A stretch of 64,000 nt of DNA from the NCBI GenBank assembly GCA_021234155.1, contig JAJEKV010000097.1, forward strand, positions 1,118,001-1,182,000. Direction: 5' to 3'. This document shows positions 12,890 through 23,945 of this stretch, piece after piece (the first letter of the stretch is position 1; every line of letters starts with the position of its first letter). The notes beneath the pieces are model-generated. The model worked only from the letters and a program-made list of their open reading frames with translations, made no database searches and was not told the origin of the DNA. A program made the position numbers and the translations under genes. The DNA comes from Isoetes taiwanensis. Lineage: Eukaryota; Streptophyta; Lycopodiopsida; Isoetales; Isoetaceae.

Positions 12890-13410
12890 TGCCAAGACGA
12901 TTTAGGACTTGTAAAGTAAGGGTGACAGTTGCTACTAGCCGGGTTAAGAAGGGTGCATGTGGTGTATTCCCACATCCCAACTTCTCGCACATTGCCTGCA
13001 TTTGCTTGTCTAATTGTACCACCATCAGCTTGTGTTTCATCAATGCCTGTGGCACACTCCTCCTCTATACCTATACTTCACAAGGAGCACGTTTATGAGC
13101 TTTTCTTTTTGCCGCAACTGCCAAAACATTGCTTCTCTCAGATGCTCTATGTCATCTTGTCCTCTCAGCAGCCATAGCTGCTGCTTGAATGGGTGTCAAT
13201 CCTTTCATAATATGGTGATTGTCTCCAAGGCAATGAGAGTTGGGGCATCAACATCCCTGTCTGCAACTTTTTCTCGGCAGCAGCAGAGGCAAAAGTACTT
13301 CACAAACTAACAATAGAATGATTGTGAGAATGCCCACCAAGTCGTTTTCCAAATTCTCCAAAATCCTTTTGTAAACCAGTAGCACCCTTTGCAAGAAGGC
13401 CTTCGCTTTC
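12890..13410 (-). pseudogene. WSS1-like WLM-domain metalloprotease, C-terminal half, decayed
   Basis: The minus strand retains the downstream half of a plant WLM/WSS1-type DNA-protein-crosslink protease. From an AG acceptor at 13411 the frame reads ESEGLLAKGATGLQKDFG then GKRLGG, the end of the WLM domain. It continues through an in-frame TGA, where the family has Arg (CGA to TGA), into AAAEKKLQTGMLMP. After a one-base shift it reads LGDNHHIMKGLTPIQAAAMA, the family's conserved P-I-Q-A-A-A-M-A-A-E-R segment, then reaches a stop. Further down (12914-12976), in another frame, WEYTTCTLLNPASSNC is a RanBP2-type zinc finger in which two ligand cysteines have become tyrosine. The HExxH catalytic region was not found. 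Several frameshifts, stops and lost ligands make this a pseudogene. Confidence 0.75.
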
Positions 13411-13419
13411 CTAAAACAT

Positions 13420-15480
13420 ATACTTCGTCAAACTAGTTGGCAACAAAGTTTAATTCCTCTTTAAATTTGGATATCTTATTATTCGGACTCTACACTCAAC
13501 AATGTAACTACTAACTGGTAACTCTATGGGAGATGGACTTTAGCAACATACACATTCACTAAGCCAACATCATTCTGTTGAAGAGGCAAAATCTGATATA
13601 CAATGGAAAGAAATTATGAAGGTAGCCATGTTTTCTGTAGCTTCAATCTCAACTTTGAATTCACTTCTCCCGCAAAATAAAAAAATGCGACAACATGCAA
13701 AATCTTATAAAAAAAAGGGGGGGATTGTTTTCTCCTCCTACAAAACAAATGTGACGTTTTCTACAGAAATCCAGCGTAAAATGGGTTTAGATCTTGAATG
13801 ATAGTAAGGAACTAGACATTTGCTCTAGATGTCGGTGACTCAGGAGTGCCACAGAATAATCTGTAACTAAATTCAAAGTGCAGGCATAATGTAGGCAATA
13901 CACTACCTGTATAAACTTGAAACGTTAATGCCAAAAATGATGCTAGAACTTTGCCAATCTCAAAAGGCTCCATTGTATATTCTTGCAATACAAATATTTT
14001 ATATGCTACCAATTAAACAAAACAGTCTAGATTTAAGATAGAGCACCTTTGCCATAGCCGCTTGCCATGGCCAGTATAAGTTTATCTCAGAAGGACAAAA
14101 AAGAACATGCCAATAATCAAGGTTTAATTATCAGAACATGCTGGACAGACTTTTGAAAGAAGGAAAAACATGTAAGGGATTGGGCCATAAAGCTAAGAAA
14201 AGCCTGAGTTGTAAAATCTAAAGAAATAATGCTTTCTGCAAATAGCACATAATGCCAAGACTGAAAAGATAAAATAAATCCAAAGAAGAAAAATAAGTAT
14301 CATGTATAACAATTTATTTTTTTACAAGAACTCTTCACTTGAAACTCTTTACCTGAAATATGAGCATCTTCATTAATTTAGACAGTTTAAAAGTCAAATG
14401 AATGACTTACTTTGAGTTAAACATTCAATAGGTGTTGGAATTGTAAGCAAAAAAACAATATGAAGTGAGGCTTTTTATAAATTTGGCTCCACTAAGATAT
14501 GTCACCCAAAGAAAGTAAACAGCAAGCCTAGTCAGGATATCAAACTCATCCCTGAAATCTAGCACAAATGCATATTGCAGTTCGAAAGAGCTCGGAACAA
14601 ATAATAGAGGAGAAAAGCTAATAAGAAGATGAACGTATCATCCTTTGAACCTTGGATTGCAATGGTCAATATAGTAGTATAACCTTTGAAGGTGGAGTCT
14701 GCTTATCGGTTGCATGCTCAATCTTCAGGAACCATAATGCCGCAGTGGACTTTCAAGTAAGACCATACTTAAGTAAATCTTTAGACCATGCCTAACTAAA
14801 GCTTTGAAAGCCACATGGCGAAACTCAGCAATCGAACGGTCTGTTTTAGGCATGACTTAGAGGTAAGCCTGAAAATTGGAATGCACTCTCAGTTGCATAT
14901 TTCATGAATGCATGCTCCATTTGTCCACCTTGCATCGATGCTCAAAGAATAGAATATAATAGAATAGAAACACTGAAGTAAAATAACCGTATTGTGCATG
15001 GAACTACCATCAAGAAATTTGGCAAAGTGTTTCCCCTTTAGATGACTCCATGTCATGTTAAAACTACACTGGGCATTCCTAAACCCCTCGAAGCTCGTCA
15101 TCGGAAAAGAAAACTTGAAGAAGGTCGAAGCAAAAACTGGAAGAAGGCCGAAGCTTATTTTCCAGGGTTTTCTATTTTTCTTGGCCGTTGAAAATTAGAG
15201 AATCTAACGACAACCGATCAATTTAGCTCACGTGGACAACCATGTGGATAGGCTAGAAATTCAGGAAATGTTGTATGGGGAGTTAGGCAAGACTGCTAAA
15301 AATTATCCATCATGCATGCATTGCATGCATTGCAAAAAAGAAAAGAAGAAAAAAAAAAGATTATACATCATGCATGCATTTTATGTGTTTTAGCAGGTTT
15401 GTCTAACTCCCCTACAAAATAGAAATAGGGTTACTGCCAAGGGATTGACTGAGGCAGATGTCTGGTCTAGGATTCTAGTT
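13420..15480. other. Intergenic; no gene supported
   Basis: The expected N-terminal WLM exons with the HExxH site could not be found here. A minus-strand frame opening at 15101 (MTSFEGFRNAQ...) sits close to a plant-like 5' leader but has no recognisable domain. The sequence is otherwise AT-rich. Confidence 0.4.
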
Positions 15481-15482
15481 CT

Positions 15483-15485
15483 GGT

Positions 15486-15512
<27 letters not shown>
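15483..15512. repeat. Poly(T) run beside a dispersed repeat
   Basis: About 28 consecutive T. The preceding 50 bases (CCAAGGGATTGACTGAGG and after) recur near 45193-45260. This suggests the two sites hold copies of one dispersed repeat, with the T-run a possible reverse-transcribed tail on the minus strand. Confidence 0.5.
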
Positions 15513-15516
<4 letters not shown>

Positions 15517-16497
15517 ATAAAAAGATTTGATTTATTTAGAGAGAATGATACAAAGCCACATGGCAGGAGTGCACCCATCTATGAATATGAGATGGGGATA
15601 GCTACATGGCTCCAACTTGTACTATTCTCTTTTCCGACCTAGGGCAGATTTAAATATCTGCCCCATATTTCTTCCTTTACTTCTTCTTTACTTTCAAACA
15701 CTAACCTGAATTTTTTAAGTCTTTCTAGTACCATGTGGAATAGCTGGTTTGATTATATGAATTTCTCCTGATTCAGATATCCTAGGTTTCTGACATGACA
15801 GAGCACAATTCTTAAAAAACAGACATGGCTGACACACTTTAAATATGGTTGGATATTGGTGAGCCTTAATGGCAAAGGTTTGAGAGGGATAGTTAGCAAG
15901 CAAAAATGAAAAATATGGAGCCTTACGCGGAAGAGGAGGATTGGGATTTTTCTGATGGGAAGCGCCTAGATATCATCGGGCTTGAGAGAGAGCTTAATTG
16001 GTGCTATCTTGATACCTTGCCGGATTTGCAAGGAATGGAAAGGCAAGGTCGTGGAAGAGGATGTGATCCTAGAAGAGAATATGCTGATAATAATGCTGGA
16101 CAATATGGCAAAAGGACCTATCCATTTAATCGAAACAAGTAGCCTGGTTTTCGACAGGGCAACTATGCCATGGAGCAAGCAGTCACTGAAACACAGATGA
16201 TTACATGCATGAAAATGAGGATACGGTACGAAATCTGTTATATTAGATTGTAAATCATTATTTATCTAAAGAGGGAGATGTGTACAAAATAAGGCAAGGC
16301 TTTAAATACTGTAAGTAGCAAGAACTCAGCAAGTTATGGATGTGCATCATGCTTATTGAGCTTGATGAGATATATCTGATTTATGGGATGCCTTATGGCT
16401 TATAAATATCTGAGTGACCTTATGTTTACGGCAGGTAGCAGGCCAGCATTATTTCTGTAATGCTAACATTCTTAGTGATTTCTAAGCTCAATCTAAA

Positions 16498-16530
16498 CTA
16501 GTTATGGTGCCCGGCATTGCCGGGCATAAC
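16498..16530 (-). mobile_element. Helitron 3' terminus
   Basis: On the minus strand the hairpin GCCCGGCAATGCCGGGC is followed by ACCATAA and then CTAG|T. This is the diagnostic Helitron 3' end: a short GC hairpin about ten bases before CTRR, with T as the next host base. The same layout with a related hairpin occurs on the plus strand at 40507-40534, so both belong to one family. The element should extend to higher coordinates. Its 5' TC end was not identified. Confidence 0.65.
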
Positions 16531-17875
16531 TACAAATTTATTGTAGAATTATATGAATAAGATGTTGGCTTTAGGAACCATGTAGGGTTGTCAATGGTGC
16601 TTCTTTTAAGTTATTGTCCAAGTTGGATGTTAGATTTACAACTATTGAAAGATCTGTACAACAATATGAATCATACGGAGTTGTGCATGTCAAATATATT
16701 GGTCTGGAGGTACGATTTCGTTGCAAGGAATGAAAAGGTTGTCGCGCATAAGTACGGTTTCATTGCAAGGAATTATGAGGCTGTAGATGTAGATCCAATG
16801 TACATGGCAAAAATGTTGGTGTCAGCTGTATTGAGTTGCCCCATATGACAATCATTTGTGTCATTTTTAACTGGCATTAGGCCTCCAACAATGCCAATTG
16901 CAAAGCATGTTGGTCTAGAATGTTGTGTAGTATTTATTGGTTCAGAAAATGACGAACAATGTCCAACAAAGAATATGTAATTTAGATGTCATATAATTTA
17001 GACATCATATCTACCCTGGAAAATATCTAGTCTATTTTAGGTTCTTCCATTTTAACAAAGCAACCTAAGGGAAGGAAGCCTATATCGTGTGCACTGAAAT
17101 ACTCACATTTGGTACTGGATTTGCAGTATGGTAAATCTCTGCTATGTTGATATTGTTGTGATCTTTCTATTTTGTGATGTGCATGTAGGATTACGTTTGG
17201 CTCTTATTTTATTTATTTTCTTAATCAACCCTATATCTTTGAAATCTTTGGATGCTAAAAAGGAATTCGTTTTGCTTATTCATTTGATTGCCCATTTTTC
17301 TTATTATATTAAGCCCTGGCGCCAATAGTTTACCTGAAATACTCATGAAGTTGTGGCTAGCTTTCCAAATCTAAAGGAATTGTATCTAGAAATCTAAGCA
17401 TTAGTACCAATAGTTTATTTGGGGCTATTCGTTAAGTTGTGGCCTGGTTGTCAAATCGTTATTCATTAAGTTGTGGCTTGCTTGTCAAATCTAAAAGAGT
17501 TATCTCAAAATGTTGTGAGGGATAATTAAAGAACATGTGCATGCATCATGAACGAATGCAACAAATGCATGTTAATCACAAAAAAACATGCATCTATTAT
17601 GAACAAACACATGTCCCATCTCTATAGGTCTTTCTAGATGTTCATGACATGTGAATATGGCCTAATGTTCATGACATGTATATTGGAGCATGTGGCACTT
17701 CTCCAATAAACCATTTGCCACACAATTGCAACCTGAATGTTATGTATACAGTATACGTACGTTTCTACTTTTGCAATTTCACCGTAGTCTATTTTGCAAT
17801 TTTATCCTAGTTTGTATTATCTTGCATAACAATTATTGACATTTTATTTATCACGACATTATCTATTATCTACAA
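16531..17875. other. Presumed Helitron body; no gene
   Basis: Adjacent to the Helitron end. A plus-strand open stretch at 16588-16848 contains an imperfect 42-bp duplication (GTACGRTTTCRTTGCAAGGA, near 16710 and 16752) but no recognisable domain. No transposition gene is visible, so the element would be non-autonomous. Confidence 0.4.
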
Positions 17876-18376
17876 GGCTGCTAAGACTAATCTAACATAC
17901 TATCCTAGCTCATTGTTGGGCTAAGAGTCGTCTTTGCACAACAGAATTGCAGTTTACCTGATCCTTGGCTTGCTCCAACTCCTCGAATCGCGTCCATGCC
18001 TTCGTTCTTGCTGAAGACGGTGCTCCTGAGGAATCTAATGTGCAAAGGTGGCTCGGCGACCTGGCAATGCGGAATGGCAGCTTGCCTTGGCCGGAATGGC
18101 TCAGGGAAGCCAAAATGCGAAAATGGAAAAGATTTGGGGTTTTCCCTTTTGTTCCTTATACATGAACTTTAAAGGTTAGGTTAGAAGGGACCAAATGGGG
18201 TATTGCCATTTGGCAAGGGGTTTAATTGCATATGTTTAATACGCATATGCAACATACGAGGTTGCCCCCTAGGCGCAACTCTTTACAGCTCTCAAGTACT
18301 TGTCGTGGTGACATGTACGTGTGACATGGCAGTATAATATACGTATTTAGACCGTATGTTATGCTGGAACGTCACA
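17876..18376 (-). repeat. 3' LTR remnant of the chromovirus
   Basis: This roughly 500-bp segment matches the far end of the 5' LTR, with the same CTAACATACTATCCTAGCTC start region and the shared end GGAACGTCACA at 18376. The remaining kilobase of the LTR is missing at the left. The similarity stops abruptly at 17876, so it is a deletion or a replacement, and no left target duplication can be read. Confidence 0.8.
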
Positions 18377-18392
18377 ATCTCCCCACCTTGAA
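18377..18392 (-). promoter_or_regulatory. Polypurine tract
   Basis: Read on the minus strand, AAGGTGGGGAGAT abuts the LTR start TGTGACGTT, the normal position of the plus-strand primer. The same ATCTCCCCACCTTG (plus strand) recurs about 40 bases to the right, so the tract appears duplicated. Confidence 0.7.
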
Positions 18393-18419
18393 TTGATGTT
18401 GTCCTCAGCATCACGCATC

Positions 18420-19060
18420 TCCCCACCTTGGAAACCTGCATACCCTGCAATATATTTGATGCATATAATTTTACAAGACAATTACCCCAAGGTAATATTT
18501 AAGTTTAATTTTCATAACACATTTTTGTTTAATATCATACTATGGCAAGGGGATCTTTCACCCTCTTGCTTTATCGTCTATTATTCACAAAATTTTATGG
18601 TTTACACCATTATTATTAATATAGTTCCAAAATTCCCTAATTAGGGTTCCATTTGTCTCCTTGCAACACATTATGATAAAACATGTGTTGCAAGTCTTCG
18701 CAGTGCGATCTCCCTGCCGCTAGACTCCCCTATTGGCCTCAGGTCCAACACTACGTCAGTATACATTTAATTATTTTTAAAGTTGGTTATTAGGAAACCA
18801 CCCATTAATTACAATTTATATGGATGCAAGGCTAATCTCCCGGCATATGAAGATTATGTTTCTTCCATCTTGGCCGTGGAGACAGTGCCCTATCATGCCT
18901 AAGATTATCACTCATGCCTACACCTTTAGTTGCCTTTGACGTGAAGGATGGCGTCCTACCCGTAGTAGGCATTGACTAGAAGTGCTTTCCTATCAACACA
19001 TGTCTGAATAACCTCTTATCTCTCAAGTTCATCTACTTCCGTGGGACGGAAGTAGACTTT
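18420..19060. other. Chromovirus 3' non-coding region
   Basis: This region between the polypurine tract and the end of the chromodomain has no open frame of interest on the minus strand. Confidence 0.6.
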
Positions 19061-19327
19061 TTAATCTACCTCACACTCACCTATCGGTTCGGTGTCGACT
19101 ACTTCGGTAACGAGCCGATCCTTGCATTGCTCCATGAATTGGGGGTATTGCTTCTCCAAATCTGATTGTAGTACCCACGTAGCGTCTTCCACAGATAAGT
19201 GCGTCCATTTCACTAGGTATTGGAGAAATTGGGATCTTCTTATCTTCTTATAGGACCTGTCAAGAAGAACCTCTGGGACGATTTCAAGCTGGTCGTCCGT
19301 CATTTCCAGTAACTCTGTTGTCTCCAA
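19061..19327 (-). CDS. Chromodomain at the C-terminus of the gypsy integrase
   Basis: The minus-strand frame contains PEVLLDRSYKKIRRSQFLQY followed by LVKWTHLSVEDATW and a C-terminal LEKQYPQF. This is the chromodomain fold: aromatic-rich strand, VKW, then a helix. In chromoviruses this module is fused to integrase and guides insertion to marked chromatin. It is separated from the integrase body by a frame break. Confidence 0.85.
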   Translation of the reverse strand: METTELLEMTDDQLEIVPEVLLDRSYKKIRRSQFLQYLVKWTHLSVEDATWVLQSDLEKQYPQFMEQCKDRLVTEVVDTEPIGECEVD

Positions 19328-19457
19328 TACTTCCTCTGGATTAGGCGTGTGCCTCTTCAGGAGACTTACATGGAAGACTATGGATTTTGAGATGCGCTGG
19401 CAGGTCCAACTTGTAGGATTGGCTACCTACTCTTTTGGTTATCCTGAATGGACCAGG

Positions 19458-20264
19458 CTATCTTGGAGCAAGTTTCTTGCAATTGCCGATGCGAAGCTTC
19501 GCTTGCTTGATTTTGATCTTCAGCCATACGTTGTCCCCAACTTGGAATTCCCTTACCGTTCTGTGCTTATCAACTATGCTTTTCTGCCTGCTTCTCGCTG
19601 CTAGGAGATATCCTCTCACCTCCTCCACTAGCTGTTGCATATCGGATAACATCTGCTGAGAGACTTCAACTTTGGACACCGGATTGTGCCACGTATATGG
19701 TGTCAAGCATTGATACCCATAATTAATCATGAAGGGCGACATCTGGAAAGATTCTTGCTTGGTGCTATTATAGGCGAACTCCACCAAGTGAATAAAATCA
19801 TTCCATTTTAGACTGCTTATTCCAGACATAGTTTCTCAGCATGTCTTCTATGATTCGATTTGTGTGCTTCGTCTGTCCATCCATCTGAGGATGATATGCC
19901 GTATTCATGGAGAGCTTCGTCTGAATCGTGCTGAACAAATCTTGCCAGAATGCGCTCATGAACTTTGAATCTCTATCCGAGATTATTTCTCTCGGCATCC
20001 CGTGAAGTCTAAAGATCTCTTTAGTGAACAATATGGCGGTGTCTAAAGCCGTGTCTGTGGTCCTGCATGGCATGAAATGTGCCATCTTTGACAACTTCTC
20101 CACCCACCATTAGGGCATCTTTGCCCCTTACGGTTCTTGGGAGCCCTGTGATAAAGTCCATGCTTATTACCTCCCATTTCGCATTCGGCACAGGCAATGG
20201 CTCTAAAGCTCCAAGAATTCGGAGTTGTTCCGCCTTCATCTGCTGACGTAGCTGGCACTCTCAA
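19458..20264 (-). pseudogene. Ty3-type integrase core and C-terminal domain
   Basis: Several overlapping frames make up one integrase. The core gives EVISMDFITGLPRT (first catalytic Asp), then IISDRDSKF (second Asp), TAYHPQMDGQTKHTNR and the FIHLVEFAYNST region. These are followed by FQVGDNVWLK, the GPY/F-type C-terminal domain. In functional Ty3 integrases the third catalytic residue is the Glu of GQTE; here that position is Lys. Frame changes near 19810 and 20100 further break the protein. Confidence 0.88.
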
Positions 20265-20836
20265 ATGTACCTGGCTATTTGCTTCTTCATGCCGGGCCAG
20301 AAGTAGCTGCTTCTGATCTTAAAATAGGTCTTCATAAAACCTGCGTGTCCGGCTATTGGGCTATTGTGTGTGTCATGGAGTATCAATTTCCTGACTCCTG
20401 ATGACTCTACGCACAATTTATTTTTAAAGTACAATAGGTTACTTTCCTTCTTAAAATGTTTGAAGGTTTCCCTCTCTTTGTCCGTTCTTGCCTCTTTAGA
20501 AAGGCGTTCCCATGCTTCCTTGAAGTCTCGGTCTAGAGGCATCGTCTCTTCTATTTTCTTGCCGAACTCACTGGTGAGTGTTGATATGGCATTGCTGTGG
20601 ACTCTCGTCGTCAAGAGATGCCTTGAGAGCGGGTCCACAACCATATTGAGCTTGCCTGGCTTGTACACAATGACAAAATCGTACTCCTCCAGGAACTCCA
20701 TCCATCTCCTTTGCCTCAAGTTGAGATGTGGTTGGGTGAAGACATATTGTAGACTTTGATGGTCTGTATCCAATTGGAACTTCCTTCCCAATAGATAATG
20801 CCTCCATATTCTCAATGCTCTTACCACTGCTAGCAA
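20261..20836 (-). pseudogene. Ty3 RNase H and integrase zinc-binding region
   Basis: The frame includes LAVVRALRIWRHYLLGRKF, DTDHQSLQYVF and QRRWMEFLEEYDFVI, then YKPGKLNMVVDPLSR. This is the RNase H domain that closes pol before the integrase. It continues into HDTHNSPIAGHAG with KTYFKIRSSYFWPGM, the HHCC zinc-binding start of integrase. The CxxC of that motif is degraded (CQLR after a stop). The frame is the longest intact stretch of pol left. Confidence 0.9.
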
Positions 20837-20971
20837 CTCCTAGTCATGGGTTGGGTAGCGCATTTCGGCATCGTTCATCTTCCTTGAATCATACGCTACC
20901 ACCCTCCCTTCCTGCATCAAGACCCCTCCTGTTGCTATCTTGCTGGCATCTGTTGCTACCAACTTATCTTT

Positions 20972-21746
20972 CTATGGATCAGGCAAGACTAAGACTGGCT
21001 CAGTTGTTAAAGCTTCCTTCAATGTCACAAATGCTGCATGGGCCTTCCTTTGCCAATGACTCGCCCAATCTTTTATCTTTTCTGCTTTGGTGAGGTCTGT
21101 CAGTAGTGCTGCTATCTTTGCAAAGTTCTTGACGAACTTCCCACAATACCCTGCTAAGCTGAGGAAGCTGCTGACTTCATGGATATTCTTTGGTGCCGGC
21201 CAATCAATTACCGCTTCAATCTTTGCAGGATCGGTGGAAATCCCTTCTGTTGTAATTACATGCCCCAAGTACTCTACTTCGCATAAAGCTGATGCCTCCT
21301 CAACTTTTCAAGTACCTTCCTCAAGTGTTGGGCATGCTCCTCTAAGGATTTGCTGTAGACTAGAATGTCATCAAAGAAAACTATGATGAATGTATCTAGA
21401 AACTCGCGGAAAACATCGTTCATGAGCCTCAGGAATGTTGCTGGAGCATTTCATAATGGCCATATCTCGTCCTGAATGCAGTCTTATGGATGTCCTCTCC
21501 CTTGATTCTGATCTGGTGGTAGTCTGACCTCAAATCTATCTTGGAGAAAACCTTCGCTCCCTGCAGTTGATTCATCAAATCATCTGATTGAGGTAGCGCA
21601 TACTTGTTCTTGATGTTGTGTTTGTTCAATTGATGATAGTCAATACACATTCTGAGACTTCCATCCTTCTTCTTGACAAAGAGTATTGGCGCTCCAAATG
21701 AAGAGATACTAGGTCTTATAAACCCTAGGTCTAGTAGCTCTTGCAA
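20972..21746 (-). pseudogene. Ty3 reverse transcriptase
   Basis: The RT starts with [20 protein letters not shown] and [15 protein letters not shown], then [18 protein letters not shown]. The catalytic motif is FFDDILVYS, near 21350-21380 in a frame between the two longer ones. The thumb region gives GHVITTEGISTDPAKIEAV. Relative to active elements the polymerase is split by frame changes near 21430 and 21270. Order and spacing are normal for Ty3/gypsy. Confidence 0.92.
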
Positions 21747-22537
21747 TTATTTCTTCAATTCCATCAACTCCTGAGGTGACATTCTGTACGGCACCTTACT
21801 TGTTGGCTTCATTCCTGGCTCAAGTGCTATTTCACACTCGACTCCTCTGTAAGGTGGAGGTTGCTTAATCTCATATGGGATCAAATCATGGAATTCCTTC
21901 ACCAACTTGGCTGTGATTTCTTTATCTGTTATCTCAATGATCTTGCCATCTGGCATCGTTAAGGTTACTTTTCGCTTCCCACAATCAATCACGGCTCCAG
22001 CTGGTCTAAGGTATTTCATGCCTATGATCAAGTCGTACTTGCCGATGTTCATCACTTCTGCTCCCATTCCAACGTTGATACGGGCAAGTCTATATTGAAG
22101 TTGATCCTCTTCCCTGCTGCGTGTCGCATTGCCCCACTTGCCAACACAACCGGTCTAGGCTTGGACTTCAAAGGCTTCAGTTTCAACATCTTTACCATCC
22201 TTGGCGAAGAAAAATTGTGGGTATTCCATGTGTCTATCAACACTATGAAGGACTTGGCCCGGACTTTCCCAATCGTCGAAATGACTTGGTACTGACTCTC
22301 AGCATTCTCGGAGTCTATAGCAGCAAAGATGTGGCACTCACCCTGGATGTAGTCTCGAGCATCTTCTTCGTCGATCTCCGGGGGTGTCTCCCATCCTCCT
22401 AGCTCTGCTAACGTCGCATTCATTACAAATGGGCAGTTATGTGTCCGATGTCCCGGCTGGAAGCACCTGAAACACAACTGCTTTTCAATACATTCCTGCC
22501 CCTTCTCCTTGGGGATGGACTGTAAGAACTGCTTCAC
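21747..22537 (-). pseudogene. Gag zinc knuckle and aspartic protease
   Basis: CFRCFQPGHRTHNC is a CCHC zinc knuckle. It is followed by a spacer and FIVLIDTWNTHNF at the protease active site. Active proteases have D-S/T-G there, and the Gly is lost. Next comes YDLIIGMKYLRPAGAVIDCG, the conserved end of the retropepsin, and the linker to RT. A frame change separates the two halves at about 22060. Confidence 0.85.
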
Positions 22538-22711
22538 TGGTTTGGAGTAGTTTGAACCACCTGCTTGCTCCTTATCCTTCTTCTTGTCCTGTTTGCCGAA
22601 ATTTGCATTGCCTTGCTTTCCATAATTTGCGTTGTACTGAGGTCTGGTAGTTGCTGGGCTTGTTGCTCTTGAATTGTAGCTTCCTGTAGCCCTCCCCTTG
22701 TCCTGATAGTA

Positions 22712-23483
22712 CTATTGCCTCTGCCCACTCTCTTGAGGTCCTGTTCCTTGTAAGTTCACTGCTTTAGACTCTGCTTCTGACACTGTTCTGGGGTTTATTG
22801 CTCTCACCAGCTTCCTGATCTCCTCGTTCAAGCCTTCAATGTACCCCTCTACTACGTGTCTTTCACTCAATTTTGGCACATAGAGCCTCAACCTCATGAA
22901 CTCTTCGGTGTACTTTTGGACTGTCTTATTGCTCTGCTCCAACTTGTAGAACTGTTGCATCATATGGCACTTGTGTTCCCTCGGCACGTAATGACGCTTA
23001 AATGCCTTGGAGAACTTCTTGAATCTGCAGCTATCTCTGCTTAACCCATGGGTTTTGGCATAAAGCCTTTCCACCAAATTCTGGCTACTTCCTTGAGGTT
23101 GGCTGTTGCTATCCTACCCTTGTCCTCTCCTTCATGCTATAAGCATTCCCATACTCCCTCATTTCGTCCAACCAAGCTTCGGCTTCCATTCCAGACCTGT
23201 TGTCCCCTGAGAACTGTTCCAACTTCCTGGCTTTCCACACGTTGCTCAGTGCCGAGTCGACTTTCTTCTGATAGTCGGCTTCCATTTTGCCCCTATGATC
23301 ACGGTTGGGACCCTCCCGGCGGTCATGCCGATCGTTTTCCTGCTCTTCAGATCCGGAGTCGGAGTCGGAACTAGAGTTGAAGGAATCCGTGCTAGGTGAT
23401 CTCCTTCTCCAGCTTCTCTTCTTTGCTTTGTCTGCTCTGTCAGCTGGTGTTTGAGGTAGTTGGACATTCTGGTCTAGTCCCAT
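22712..23483 (-). pseudogene. Ty3 gag
   Basis: The 5' part (from an ATG at 23483) is Arg/Ser/Asp-rich and ends in ARKLEQFSGDNRSGMEAEAW. The next frame has FKKFSKAFKRHYVPREHK and KTVQKYTEEFMRLRLYVP, the retrotransposon gag domain. Two frame changes lie between them and before the zinc knuckle. The ATG at 23483 is about 460 nt downstream of the end of ORF X. Confidence 0.85.
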
Positions 23484-23945
23484 TGCTGCCGCCCCTGCCA
23501 GCGAGGCTCTTATTCATGGATATCCGATCTTATTTGCGATATTTCTTCTTCTGGGGTTGGTGCCTCGAACTCTTGGAACAGGTTCCTTGGTTCAAACTGC
23601 CTTGCGGGTGTCTGGTCTTCCTGAGGTTATCTATCTTGTTCCACATTCCTGGGTGCTCTAGCTGCATACACATTAGATTGCAGTCTGATGATTAGCTTTT
23701 TGTTTGTTATTGCATTGGTTTGTTTGATGATATAGTTATAGGGACAAAATATATCAAAGAACACACATAATGCCATAACTTATATTCATAAAGTGCAATA
23801 TTTTTACAATTGATAAGAAAGAGAGATAAGTTTTAATCTATTCTTGGAATCTTCTATATGCCAGGTTGTCTTCCAAGAACTTCTTCACTTGGGCTATGCC
23901 AATTATTCGCCCCAAGTTTCTAAGGATGTTGGTGGCCGTACCACC

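Noticed and set aside
12801-13055. Minus-strand 84-residue frame beginning MPQALMKHKLMVV
   Set aside because: It is in a different frame from the readable zinc-finger relic WEYTTCTLLNP of the WSS1-like pseudogene at the same place.
20364-20759. Plus-strand open frames across the gypsy pol region
   Set aside because: They are antisense shadows of RNase H, RT and gag on the minus strand.
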